Shown here: piece by piece, positions 55,034 to 61,609 of the stretch | Position numbering within the stretch: the first letter of the stretch is position 1 | Layout of the letters: each line of letters opens with the position of its first letter | Source of the DNA: Glycomyces buryatensis | GTDB lineage: Bacteria; Actinomycetota; Actinomycetes; Mycobacteriales; Micromonosporaceae | DNA: 64,000 nucleotides | Direction of reading: 5' to 3' | NCBI RefSeq assembly: GCF_004912275.1 | Contig: NZ_STGY01000004.1 | Span: forward strand, 28,043 to 92,042 | The notes under the pieces: model-generated | Seen by the model: the letters and a program-made list of their open reading frames with translations, nothing else | Told to the model about the DNA's origin: nothing | Database searches by the model: none | Position numbers and translations under genes: made by a program

Positions 55034-55654
55034 ATGACCGATATGGCCTCGAAGTCGACCTCTCCGCCGGCCGCCCTGGCGGTCTCCCTCGCCGGCGGCC
55101 TGGCCTTGGGGGTGCTGACCAATCTCGCTCAGGGCTGGCTTCCGGGTGCATGGAACCAGATCGCGAACTCCGGGGCGGTCTGGGCCGCGGTCGCCTTCGC
55201 GGCCGGAGCCGCGCTGGCCGGGCGGTGCCGACTTCCGACACTCGCCGCAGCGGGCCTGTGCGTCGAGATCGGGCTGGTCGCCGGGTACTACGGGTACGCC
55301 ACTCTCGCGCGGCACGACGACGTCGGCTCGCTGCTGGGCTGGCCGGTCCTCTGGGCGGCCTTCGCCTGTGTCGCCGGTCCACTCCTCGCGGTCGCGGCGG
55401 CGTGGTGGCGGCGCGGGCGGACCGGGTGGCACCGTGCGGCCGGTCTCGGGGCGCTCGGCGGCCTCTTCGGAGCGGAGGGCCTCCACTACGCGGTCGTGCT
55501 GCACTATCCGGCTCAGGTATGGGCGTGCGCCGCGGTCGCACTCGCCGTGCCGCTCTTGGCGGTGCGCGGCGAACGGACGCGCACCCTGGCCGCCGTCGGT
55601 GCGCTCACCCTGGTCGCCTACGCCGCGGTGTTCTTGCCGCTCGGGCTCCTCTAG
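55034..55654 (+). CDS. DUF6518-like integral membrane protein
   Basis: A 206-residue hydrophobic protein with about six helices, including ALAVSLAGGLALGVLTNLAQ, AVWAAVAFAAGAALAG, LAAAGLCVEIGLVAGYYGYA, WPVLWAAFACVAGPLLAVAAAW, VWACAAVALAVPLLAV and LAAVGALTLVAYAAVFLPLGLL. The TNLAQGWLPG and GYYGYA pieces recall the DUF6518 family (match from memory, moderate). Function unknown. An ATG 9 nt later is an equally good start. A palindrome upstream may control it. The next 170 bp downstream hold no gene. Confidence 0.65.
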   Translation: MTDMASKSTSPPAALAVSLAGGLALGVLTNLAQGWLPGAWNQIANSGAVWAAVAFAAGAALAGRCRLPTLAAAGLCVEIGLVAGYYGYATLARHDDVGSLLGWPVLWAAFACVAGPLLAVAAAWWRRGRTGWHRAAGLGALGGLFGAEGLHYAVVLHYPAQVWACAAVALAVPLLAVRGERTRTLAAVGALTLVAYAAVFLPLGLL

Positions 55655-55828
55655 GCACCGTCGCGAACGGACTGCGGCAATGCGCGCCCGCCCCGACAAG
55701 AAATCACCGGACAGGCCCTAGGCGAACCCGCTGCCGATCCGCGTTCGCGCCAGCTGAGCGGACCACCCGTCAAACCGCGCTCGCGCATAGCGAGGAGCCT
55801 CCCCCCGGGGCGCGTTCCTTCCGAAAAC

Positions 55829-56233
55829 TCAGCGCCCCAAGCGCTTTGCGCGAGCCGCCTTGAGCCTGCGGATCACCACCGGCTGCTCCGCGGCCGCTTC
55901 GGGGTGGTCGATGAGGCGCGCCAGGTGCTGGTAGTACCGCTCGGGGGTCAGGTCGAGTTCGTCGGCGATCGCCTGCGTCTTGGCGCCCGAGGCGCGCCAC
56001 CAGCGGGCCTCGAACGCCAACACTCGCGTCTCCAACGGCGACAGCTTCGTCTCGGGCTCGGGCCGGACCTGTCTCGGCTCCGACCCGGCGCCATCGGCTT
56101 CGATCCGCTGTGGCCTGGTCTCGGGCCGCGACGTCTCATGCCCGCGCCCAGGGCGCGGGGCGGGCACGAAATCGCCATCGTCACCCCCGCGTGCGCGCGA
56201 GGCGGGCCGGGCTGGGGTGAGGCGGGGGGACAT
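55829..56233 (-). CDS. DUF3263-domain protein (helix-turn-helix-like)
   Basis: A 134-residue protein. Residues 1-60 are Arg/Pro/Glu-rich and disordered. The C-terminal DUF3263 core LSPLETRVLAFEARWWRASGA, KTQAIADELDLTPERYYQHL and ARLIDHPEA has the pattern of a helix-turn-helix and is restricted to actinobacteria. AGGAG sits 5 nt before the ATG. It lies 9 nt after the HAD phosphatase gene, so they are co-transcribed. A DNA-binding role is inferred only. Confidence 0.82.
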   Translation of the reverse strand: MSPRLTPARPASRARGGDDGDFVPAPRPGRGHETSRPETRPQRIEADGAGSEPRQVRPEPETKLSPLETRVLAFEARWWRASGAKTQAIADELDLTPERYYQHLARLIDHPEAAAEQPVVIRRLKAARAKRLGR

Positions 56234-56242
56234 GCTGACTCC

Positions 56243-57028
56243 TTATTCGATCCAATCGATGAGGTCGGCGACCGAATCCTTGACATGGTTCGGCCGGAAG
56301 GGGTACTTCTCGACCTCCTCCATACTGTCAGTCACCCCCGACATAACCAGGACCGTTTCCAGCCCGGCTTCGAGGCCCGACAGCACGTCGGTGTCCATGC
56401 GGTCGCCGATCATTACGGTCGACTCCGAATGAGCTCCTATACGGCGCAAGGCATTTCGCATCATCAATGGGTTCGGCTTGCCGGGGAAGTAAGCTTCCGA
56501 GCCGGTCGCCGCAGTGACCATCGCCGCAACGGCGCCGACGCCGAGCAGCAGTCCCTGCGGGCTGGGCCCGGTGGTGTCGGGGTTGGTGCACAGGAACTGA
56601 GCCCCGTTCTTGACCAGCCGCACCGCCGTGGTGAGCGCGCCGAAGTCGTACCGACGCGTCTCTCCGAGTACCACATAGTCGGGCTGGTAATCCGTGAGGA
56701 CGTACCCGATCTCGTGCAGCGCGGTGGTCAGGCCCGCTTCGCCGATGACATACGCCGATCCGTTCGGGCGCTGCGAGTGAAGGAAGTCGGCGGTGGCCAT
56801 CGCCGAGGTGTAGATCGACTCCTGCGGGACCGTAAGCCCTGAATTCTTCAGCCGCACATGAAGATCGCGCGGTGTATAGATCGAGTTGTTCGTGAGCACG
56901 AGGAACCGCTTCCCCGCAGTCTGCAACTTCTCGATGAGTTTGTTGGCCCCCGGAACGGGGACCCCCTCGTGGACGAGAACGCCGTCCATGTCCGAGAGCC
57001 AGCTGTCGAACGGTCCAGGTGTATCCAT
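56243..57028 (-). CDS. HAD-superfamily phosphatase, NagD-like
   Basis: A 261-residue HAD hydrolase of subfamily IIA. Motif I is WLSDMDGVLV (Asp nucleophile and acid/base), motif II VLTNNS, motif III with Lys in YFPGKPNPLMMRNAL, and motif IV GDRMDTDVLSGLEAG. NagD-type enzymes remove phosphate from small sugar- or nucleotide-phosphates, often as metabolite repair. I chose ATG 57028 (MDTPGPFDSW); an ATG 9 nt upstream is also in frame. It is divergent from the leaderless microprotein gene and followed by the DUF3263 gene. Confidence 0.9.
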   Translation of the reverse strand: MDTPGPFDSWLSDMDGVLVHEGVPVPGANKLIEKLQTAGKRFLVLTNNSIYTPRDLHVRLKNSGLTVPQESIYTSAMATADFLHSQRPNGSAYVIGEAGLTTALHEIGYVLTDYQPDYVVLGETRRYDFGALTTAVRLVKNGAQFLCTNPDTTGPSPQGLLLGVGAVAAMVTAATGSEAYFPGKPNPLMMRNALRRIGAHSESTVMIGDRMDTDVLSGLEAGLETVLVMSGVTDSMEEVEKYPFRPNHVKDSVADLIDWIE

Positions 57029-57076
57029 GGTCAACATCTTGCCATCGCATCCTGAGAACGGCGAGAGCTGCACGTA

Positions 57077-57088
57077 AAGTGATCCGCG
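57077..57088 (+). promoter_or_regulatory. -10 box of the microprotein-nitrobindin operon
   Basis: TAAAGT ends 7 nt before the GTG at 57088, placing the transcription start at the start codon. No Shine-Dalgarno sequence is present. Confidence 0.6.
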
Positions 57089-57183
57089 TGGAGACCGCTT
57101 TGACCGCTGTGCTCGTCGTCGCCGCAGGCGCGATGGCGGGGGCGCTGGGGTATTGGACGATCAGAACGGCGAGGAACAAATGA
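57088..57183 (+). CDS. 31-residue membrane microprotein
   Basis: A very short gene. The product METALTAVLVVAAGAMAGALG followed by YWTIRTARNK is one membrane helix with a basic cytoplasmic end. Three facts support it: a -10 box spaced for leaderless translation, a good hydrophobic/charged layout, and a 4-nt ATGA overlap with the nitrobindin-like gene, so its translation would feed ribosomes to the next start. No family recognised; too short for most gene callers. Confidence 0.6.
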   Translation: METALTAVLVVAAGAMAGALGYWTIRTARNK

Positions 57184-57770
57184 GCGAACGCGAAGTGCCG
57201 GAGGAGTTCGCCTCGACCTTTGCGAAGGTCGAGCCCTACCCCTTCGAGGAAACCGACGACCTGCGCGAGGGCCCGAACCTCCACGACGACCTGCTGGCGC
57301 TCCTGCCGCTGGTCGGCCGCTGGAGGGGCCGCGGCCAAGGCGGCTACCCGGGCATCGACGACTTCATGTACGGCCAGGAGATGAGTTTCACCCACGACGG
57401 GCGGCCGTTCCTGAAGTACTCGGCCCGCGCGTGGCTCATCGACGAGGACGGCAAGCCCATCCGCCCGGCCGCTCAAGAAACCGGCTGGTGGCGCGTCGTC
57501 AAGGGCGAGGACCCCAAGCGCCCCGAGGTGGAGGTCCTGCTGGCCCACCCGACGGGCATCCTCGACCTCTACTACGGCCACGTCGACGGCACCAAGATCG
57601 AGATCGCCACCGACGCCGTCGTGCGAAGCCCCCAGGCAAAAGAGGTCACGGCGGGCAAGCGCCTCTACGGCATCGTGGAGGGCGCCCTCATGTACGCCCA
57701 GGAGATGGCCGCCGAAGGCAACCCGATGACCCCCCACCTGTCGGCCCGCCTCGGCCGAATCTCCGGCTGA
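57180..57770 (+). CDS. nitrobindin-like heme protein (FABP family, DUF1794)
   Basis: A 196-residue beta-barrel of the nitrobindin family, which binds heme b and in studied cases isomerises peroxynitrite to nitrate. The opening LLPLVGRWRGRGQGGYPGI holds the GxWxGxG motif (about 46-54). The proximal heme histidine is probably in MTPHLSARLGR near the C-terminus. It starts inside the microprotein gene (ATGA), and no ribosome site of its own is visible, so translation is coupled. A large structured 3' region follows. Confidence 0.88.
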   Translation: MSEREVPEEFASTFAKVEPYPFEETDDLREGPNLHDDLLALLPLVGRWRGRGQGGYPGIDDFMYGQEMSFTHDGRPFLKYSARAWLIDEDGKPIRPAAQETGWWRVVKGEDPKRPEVEVLLAHPTGILDLYYGHVDGTKIEIATDAVVRSPQAKEVTAGKRLYGIVEGALMYAQEMAAEGNPMTPHLSARLGRISG

Positions 57771-57798
57771 GTTCAGGCCGCACACTTTTTAGATTTGC

Positions 57799-57832
57799 CG
57801 CGGGCGGCCGGACTGTGGTCCGGTCGCCCGCG
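57799..57832 (+). terminator. 15-bp GC hairpin after the nitrobindin gene
   Basis: Arms 57799-57813 and 57818-57832 pair over 15 bp with one G-U and a TGTG loop. No T-run. It may end the message or be the first helix of the structured region that follows. Confidence 0.7.
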
Positions 57833-57848
57833 TATTGCGCGCGCGATT

Positions 57849-57963
57849 CGTACGGCCCTGGCGGGGCCCGCGCGCGGATGGGTTCCGCGCGCGGGAACGG
57901 TATGACGGTGTTCCATGGATTCCCGGTTCGCCGTCATCCCGCCAGGGCCGAACGGCTTTTTTG
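57849..57963 (+). ncRNA. candidate structured RNA, three-way junction ending in a T-run
   Basis: Outer helix P1: 57853-57865 with 57938-57950, 13 bp perfect, extendable by three pairs past one mismatch. Inside it lie P2: 57867-57878 with 57884-57895, 12 bp perfect, loop TGGGT, and P3: 57902-57908 with 57931-57937, 7 bp, with a 22-nt loop. Two bases after P1 come six Ts (57957-57962). There is no gene on either strand. It may be an independent small RNA, a 3'-UTR element of the nitrobindin message, or an elaborate terminator. I know no family with this layout. Confidence 0.55.
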
Positions 57964-58014
57964 TTTACTAGCTTCCCTGATGTGGCCAAGGGATTGCCAA
58001 GAAAAATTTCTGCC

Positions 58015-58044
58015 TGTGGATAACTCCGCGGAGCCTGTGGATAA
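58015..58044 (-). promoter_or_regulatory. two perfect DnaA boxes in tandem
   Basis: TTATCCACA (minus strand) occurs at 58015-58023 and 58036-58044, 21 bp apart, with the palindrome CTCCGCGGAG exactly between them. The repeated unit is GCCTGTGGATAACTC. It lies just downstream of the helicase stop codon. Confidence 0.65.
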
Positions 58045-58051
58045 CTCGGGG

Positions 58052-60400
58052 TCAGAAGTCGCCGGGCCACAGGTCCTCCTCTTCCTCGGGCTCTTCCTGC
58101 CTCGGCGCGGCCGTGGTGATGATGGGTTCGAGGTCGGCGGCCTGCAGGACCGTTCCCAGGATCGCGACCGATCCCGGCTTGTTCAACGGGTCGTTGCCAT
58201 TGCCGCACTTGGGGGATTGGATGCAGCTGGGGCAGCCGGTCTTGCAGTCGCAGGACTCGATGGCCAGCTTCGTCGCTCCGAGCCAGTCCGTCCATTTGCG
58301 GTAGGCCTGCTCGGCGAAGCCGGCGCCGCCGGGATGGCCGTCGTAGACGAAGACCGTGGGGAGCTCCGTGTCCGGGTGGGCCGCCGTCGAGAGGCCGCCG
58401 ATGTCCCACCGGTCGCAGGTCGCGATCAAGGGGAGCAGCCCGATCGAGGCGTGCTCGGCCGCGTGGAGGGCCCCCGGCAAGTCGGGGGCGCCGCTGGGCT
58501 TGCCCGTCGGGAGGCCTTCCAGCGCTTCGGGTTCGACCGTCCACCAGACCGCGACCGTGCGGAGCGTCTGCGGCGGCAGGTCGAGCTCCTGGGTGTCGAT
58601 GACCTCGCCCGAGGGGATTCGCCTGCGCTGGTAGGAGATGACGTTCGAGGTCACCTCCACCTCTCCCAGGCACAAGGTCACGTCGCCCATCTCGCGGCGC
58701 TCGCGTTCATGCAGGATCTCCAGGTGCGTGATCTCCTGCGTCGTGGTCGTCCACGGCGGCTTCGCCGCGTGGACCAGGGCCAGGCCGTCGTCCAGGTCGA
58801 GCTCGTCGACCAGATAGGACTCGCCCTGATGCAGGTAGAGCGCGCCGCGGTGCACCAGGCGGTGCGAGGCGGCGGCGTCGACCGTGCCGATCAGGCGGCC
58901 CGTGCTCGTCTCCGCGATGTCCACGCCCATCGGGCCCGAACCGCGCAAAGTCACCTGCGGGCGCTCCGAACCGACCCAGTAGTAGCGCCCGCCCGGGCGG
59001 CGGCGCAGCAGCTTCTGCTCGCAGAGTTGTTCCGCCACCTCTCGGCTGCCCGGGATCGCATCCAGGTCGGCGTCTCGAAGCGGGAGCTCCTCCGCCGCCA
59101 GGCACAGGTGCCCGGACAGGACGTACGGATTCGACGGGTCGCACACGCTCGCCTCCACCGGCCGGTCGAAGATCGCCTCCGGGTGGTGCACCAGGTACGT
59201 GTCGAGCGGGTCGTCCTTGGCGAGCATGACCGCCAGCGCCTCGGTGTCGCCGCGCCCGGCCCGCCCGATCTGCTGCCAGAACGAGGCGAGGCGCCCCGGG
59301 TAGCCGCACAGCAGGACCGCGTCCAGTCCGGTGACGTCGATGCCCAGTTCCAGGGCGTTGGTGGTGGCCACGCCGAGCAGTTCGCCTTCGCGCAGTTTTG
59401 ATTCGAGTTCGCGGCGGTGCTCTCTGAGGTAGCCGGCGCGGTAGGCGGCGATGCGGTCGGCGGCCGGGTCTGCTCCGAGGCGCGACTTCGCTTCGGCGGC
59501 GACGATTTCGGCTCCGCGGCGGGAGGGGACGAATGCGAGGGTGCGGACGCCGCGTTGCGTCAGTTGCGCCAGCATCCTGGCCGTCTCGCTGAGGGTGGAG
59601 GCCTTGTGCGGTTCGCCCTCGATCTCGTACGTCTCGGGTTCCCAGAGGGCCACCTGGGCGCCTGGGGAGGGTGAGGAGTCCTCGGTGACGGCGACGGCGG
59701 GGCGTCCGGTGAGGACGGTCAGGGACGCGGCGGGGTCGGCGGCGGTGGCGCTGGCGGCGATGACGGTCGGGTTGGCGCCGTAGTGCTCGGCGAGGCGGAG
59801 CAGGCGGCGCAGTGTGAGGGCGACGTGTGCGCCGAAGACGCCGCGGTAGATGTGGCATTCGTCGACGACGACGTATTTGAGGTTCTTCAGGAGGGACCGC
59901 CAGCGTCCGTGGCGGGGGAGGAGGGAGTGGTGGAGCAGGTCGGGGTTGGAGAGGACGAGGTTGGCGAAGCGTTGGGCCCATTGGCGGTGTTCGAAGGGGG
60001 TGTCGCCGTCGACGATCGCGGGGATGAGGCCCTTGATGCCGAATTCGTCGACCGCTCGGGCCTGGTCGGCGGCGAGGGCCTTGGTCGGGGCCAGGTAGAG
60101 GTTGCGGGCTTCGGTCTGGGCGGCCGCTTCGGTGAGGATCGGCAGGAGGTAGGCGAGGCTTTTGCCGGAGGCGGTGCCGGTGGCGACGACGACGTCGCGT
60201 CCTTCGAACGCGGCCGTCGCGGCCTCGATCTGGTGGGGCCACAGTTCGACGATTCCGGTGTCCGCCAGGGCGGTGCGGACCTCGTCGGGGACCCATTCGG
60301 GCCAGCCTCGGCGCACGGCCCGACGCGCCGGGAGGCGGCGGAGGTGGCGCAGGCCGCCGCTGTCGGTGTCGAGGGCGGCGATGAGCTGGTCGGATGGCAC
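58052..60400 (-). CDS. DEAD/DEAH-box helicase with DUF1998 domain (Hrq1/MrfA type)
   Basis: A 782-residue superfamily-2 DNA helicase. The N-terminus holds WPHQIEAATAAFEGRDVVVATGTASGKSLAYLLP (Q motif and Walker A), YVVVDECHIYRG (DECH in place of DEAH), and IAASATAADP. The second RecA domain has VATTNALELGIDVTGLDAVLL and QQIGRAGRGDTEAL. The C-terminal DUF1998 zinc site is CDCKTGCPSCIQSPKCGNGN. MrfA of Bacillus, which shares this architecture, repairs mitomycin damage. It is divergent from bldG, as in Streptomyces. The GTG at 60400 gives a sensible N-terminus (VPSDQLIAALD). Confidence 0.92.
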   Translation of the reverse strand: MPSDQLIAALDTDSGGLRHLRRLPARRAVRRGWPEWVPDEVRTALADTGIVELWPHQIEAATAAFEGRDVVVATGTASGKSLAYLLPILTEAAAQTEARNLYLAPTKALAADQARAVDEFGIKGLIPAIVDGDTPFEHRQWAQRFANLVLSNPDLLHHSLLPRHGRWRSLLKNLKYVVVDECHIYRGVFGAHVALTLRRLLRLAEHYGANPTVIAASATAADPAASLTVLTGRPAVAVTEDSSPSPGAQVALWEPETYEIEGEPHKASTLSETARMLAQLTQRGVRTLAFVPSRRGAEIVAAEAKSRLGADPAADRIAAYRAGYLREHRRELESKLREGELLGVATTNALELGIDVTGLDAVLLCGYPGRLASFWQQIGRAGRGDTEALAVMLAKDDPLDTYLVHHPEAIFDRPVEASVCDPSNPYVLSGHLCLAAEELPLRDADLDAIPGSREVAEQLCEQKLLRRRPGGRYYWVGSERPQVTLRGSGPMGVDIAETSTGRLIGTVDAAASHRLVHRGALYLHQGESYLVDELDLDDGLALVHAAKPPWTTTTQEITHLEILHERERREMGDVTLCLGEVEVTSNVISYQRRRIPSGEVIDTQELDLPPQTLRTVAVWWTVEPEALEGLPTGKPSGAPDLPGALHAAEHASIGLLPLIATCDRWDIGGLSTAAHPDTELPTVFVYDGHPGGAGFAEQAYRKWTDWLGATKLAIESCDCKTGCPSCIQSPKCGNGNDPLNKPGSVAILGTVLQAADLEPIITTAAPRQEEPEEEEDLWPGDF

Positions 60401-60530
60401 AGGTCCAATGATGCCGCACCCCACCGACATCCCTGCCGGTCGCACGGCGGCCGGAGTGCTCCCGGCACGTTCGCGCGCTGAACCCAGTACGCTTATGCGT
60501 TAGGACACACACCGGCCTTGGGAGAGAGCG

Positions 60531-60893
60531 TTGAGAGGATCAGCATCAAGCGACGGCGCATCCGAGCCCGAGCTGGGTCTCGGACTTTCCGCGGTCGGCG
60601 ATTACTCGGTCATCAGTGTCAGCGGCGAGATCGACATGTACACGGCGCCGAAGCTGCGCGAAGCGGTTCGCCAGTTGGCCTCGGAGGGCCGGGTGAAGGT
60701 GGCGATCGACCTGTCGCCGACCGAGTTCTGCGATTCGACGGGGCTGGGCGTCTTGATCGGTGCGCGCAAGCGCCTGACGGATGTGGGCGGTTCGCTGGTG
60801 GTGGTCTGCGCGAATCCGCGCATTAGGAAGCTGCTCGACCTGACCGGCCTGGACAAGGTGCTCGATGTTCGGGAAGCGGTGCCCAGCGAGTGA
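60531..60893 (+). CDS. bldG: BldG-like anti-sigma factor antagonist (STAS domain)
   Basis: A 120-residue STAS protein that, when unphosphorylated, releases a sigma factor by binding its anti-sigma factor. SVISVSGEIDMYTAPKLREAV and FCDSTGLGVLIGARKR contain the phosphorylatable Ser69. The order helicase (divergent), this gene, an anti-sigma factor, then hppA matches the bldG locus of Streptomyces coelicolor as I recall it, where BldG controls development and antibiotic production. The likely start is TTG at 60531, preceded by GGGAGA. The stop overlaps the next gene (GTGA). Confidence 0.9.
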   Translation: MRGSASSDGASEPELGLGLSAVGDYSVISVSGEIDMYTAPKLREAVRQLASEGRVKVAIDLSPTEFCDSTGLGVLIGARKRLTDVGGSLVVVCANPRIRKLLDLTGLDKVLDVREAVPSE

Positions 60894-61399
60894 ACACCGT
60901 CAGACAGGTCCACCGCGCGGAACCGGTGACGGTGCGTTTTGCGTTCACTCCCGCTGCCGCTTATGTCAGGGCCGCCCGTCTGGTGGCGGCCGATGTCGCT
61001 TCGCATGCCGGTGTCGCCACGGGGTTGTTGGACGAGGTCCGGCAGGCGGTCGGTGAGGCGTGCACGCGAGCGGTGCTGCGGCACCGCGATCGGGATCTTG
61101 ACGACCTTGTGCGCGTAGAATTTTCGATCGGTGATCGTTTTGTTGCAAAAATCACTGATAACGCGCACGATCTGCGCGCGAGCTCGCAGGGGAGCGCAAA
61201 CGGAGTGGGTCTCGGCGGCGATGCGCGAGCGAACGATCACGACGCGCTCGAAGAGGACACCCTCTCCGAGGAGATCACCCTCATCGTGCTCGGGGGACTG
61301 GTCGAAGACCTGGTCGTGGCCGGTCCGGACGCCGAGCGCGGGACGACGGTCACGATGAGTTGGCCGCTGCCGCCCGCCGGGCCCGGGGCCGATCACTGA
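60890..61399 (+). CDS. anti-sigma factor (RsbW/SpoIIAB-like HATPase), BldG partner
   Basis: A 169-residue protein with the histidine-kinase-like ATPase fold of anti-sigma factors that phosphorylate STAS antagonists. The N box region reads DEVRQAVGEACTRAVLRH, where the Mg-binding Asn of typical members (EAxTNAxxH) is Arg. A short acidic insert (DALEEDTLSEE) lies where the ATP lid should be. It starts in the bldG stop codon (GTGA overlap). Partnership with BldG is inferred from position and family. The Asn-to-Arg change suggests weak or no kinase activity. Confidence 0.88.
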   Translation: MNTVRQVHRAEPVTVRFAFTPAAAYVRAARLVAADVASHAGVATGLLDEVRQAVGEACTRAVLRHRDRDLDDLVRVEFSIGDRFVAKITDNAHDLRASSQGSANGVGLGGDARANDHDALEEDTLSEEITLIVLGGLVEDLVVAGPDAERGTTVTMSWPLPPAGPGADH

Positions 61400-61609
61400 G
61401 CTGTGACCCCAGTCCCGTTCTTCGCGTGACCGACCCCACTCGCAAAGCCCTCACATCGTTACACTCCGCTCGTTGTGTCAGCCGCGTCGCCGGGTTCGTG
61501 AAAGGCCCTGGACGCGGCCGGCGCCGCCGTACCCGAGCGGCCGCCACCCTGACGAACTTAATGAAGCGAACGCGCGTAGCGCGCACATCCAGTCACTGGA
61601 GGAACATCC

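Noticed and set aside
57913..57937. tRNA-like T-arm (GGTTCG) in the structured region
   Set aside because: No acceptor stem, anticodon arm or CCA layout; the bases are used by the P3 helix instead.
58015..58044. Chromosome replication origin
   Set aside because: Only two boxes and no dnaA, dnaN, recF, gyrB, rpmH or parAB genes around them.
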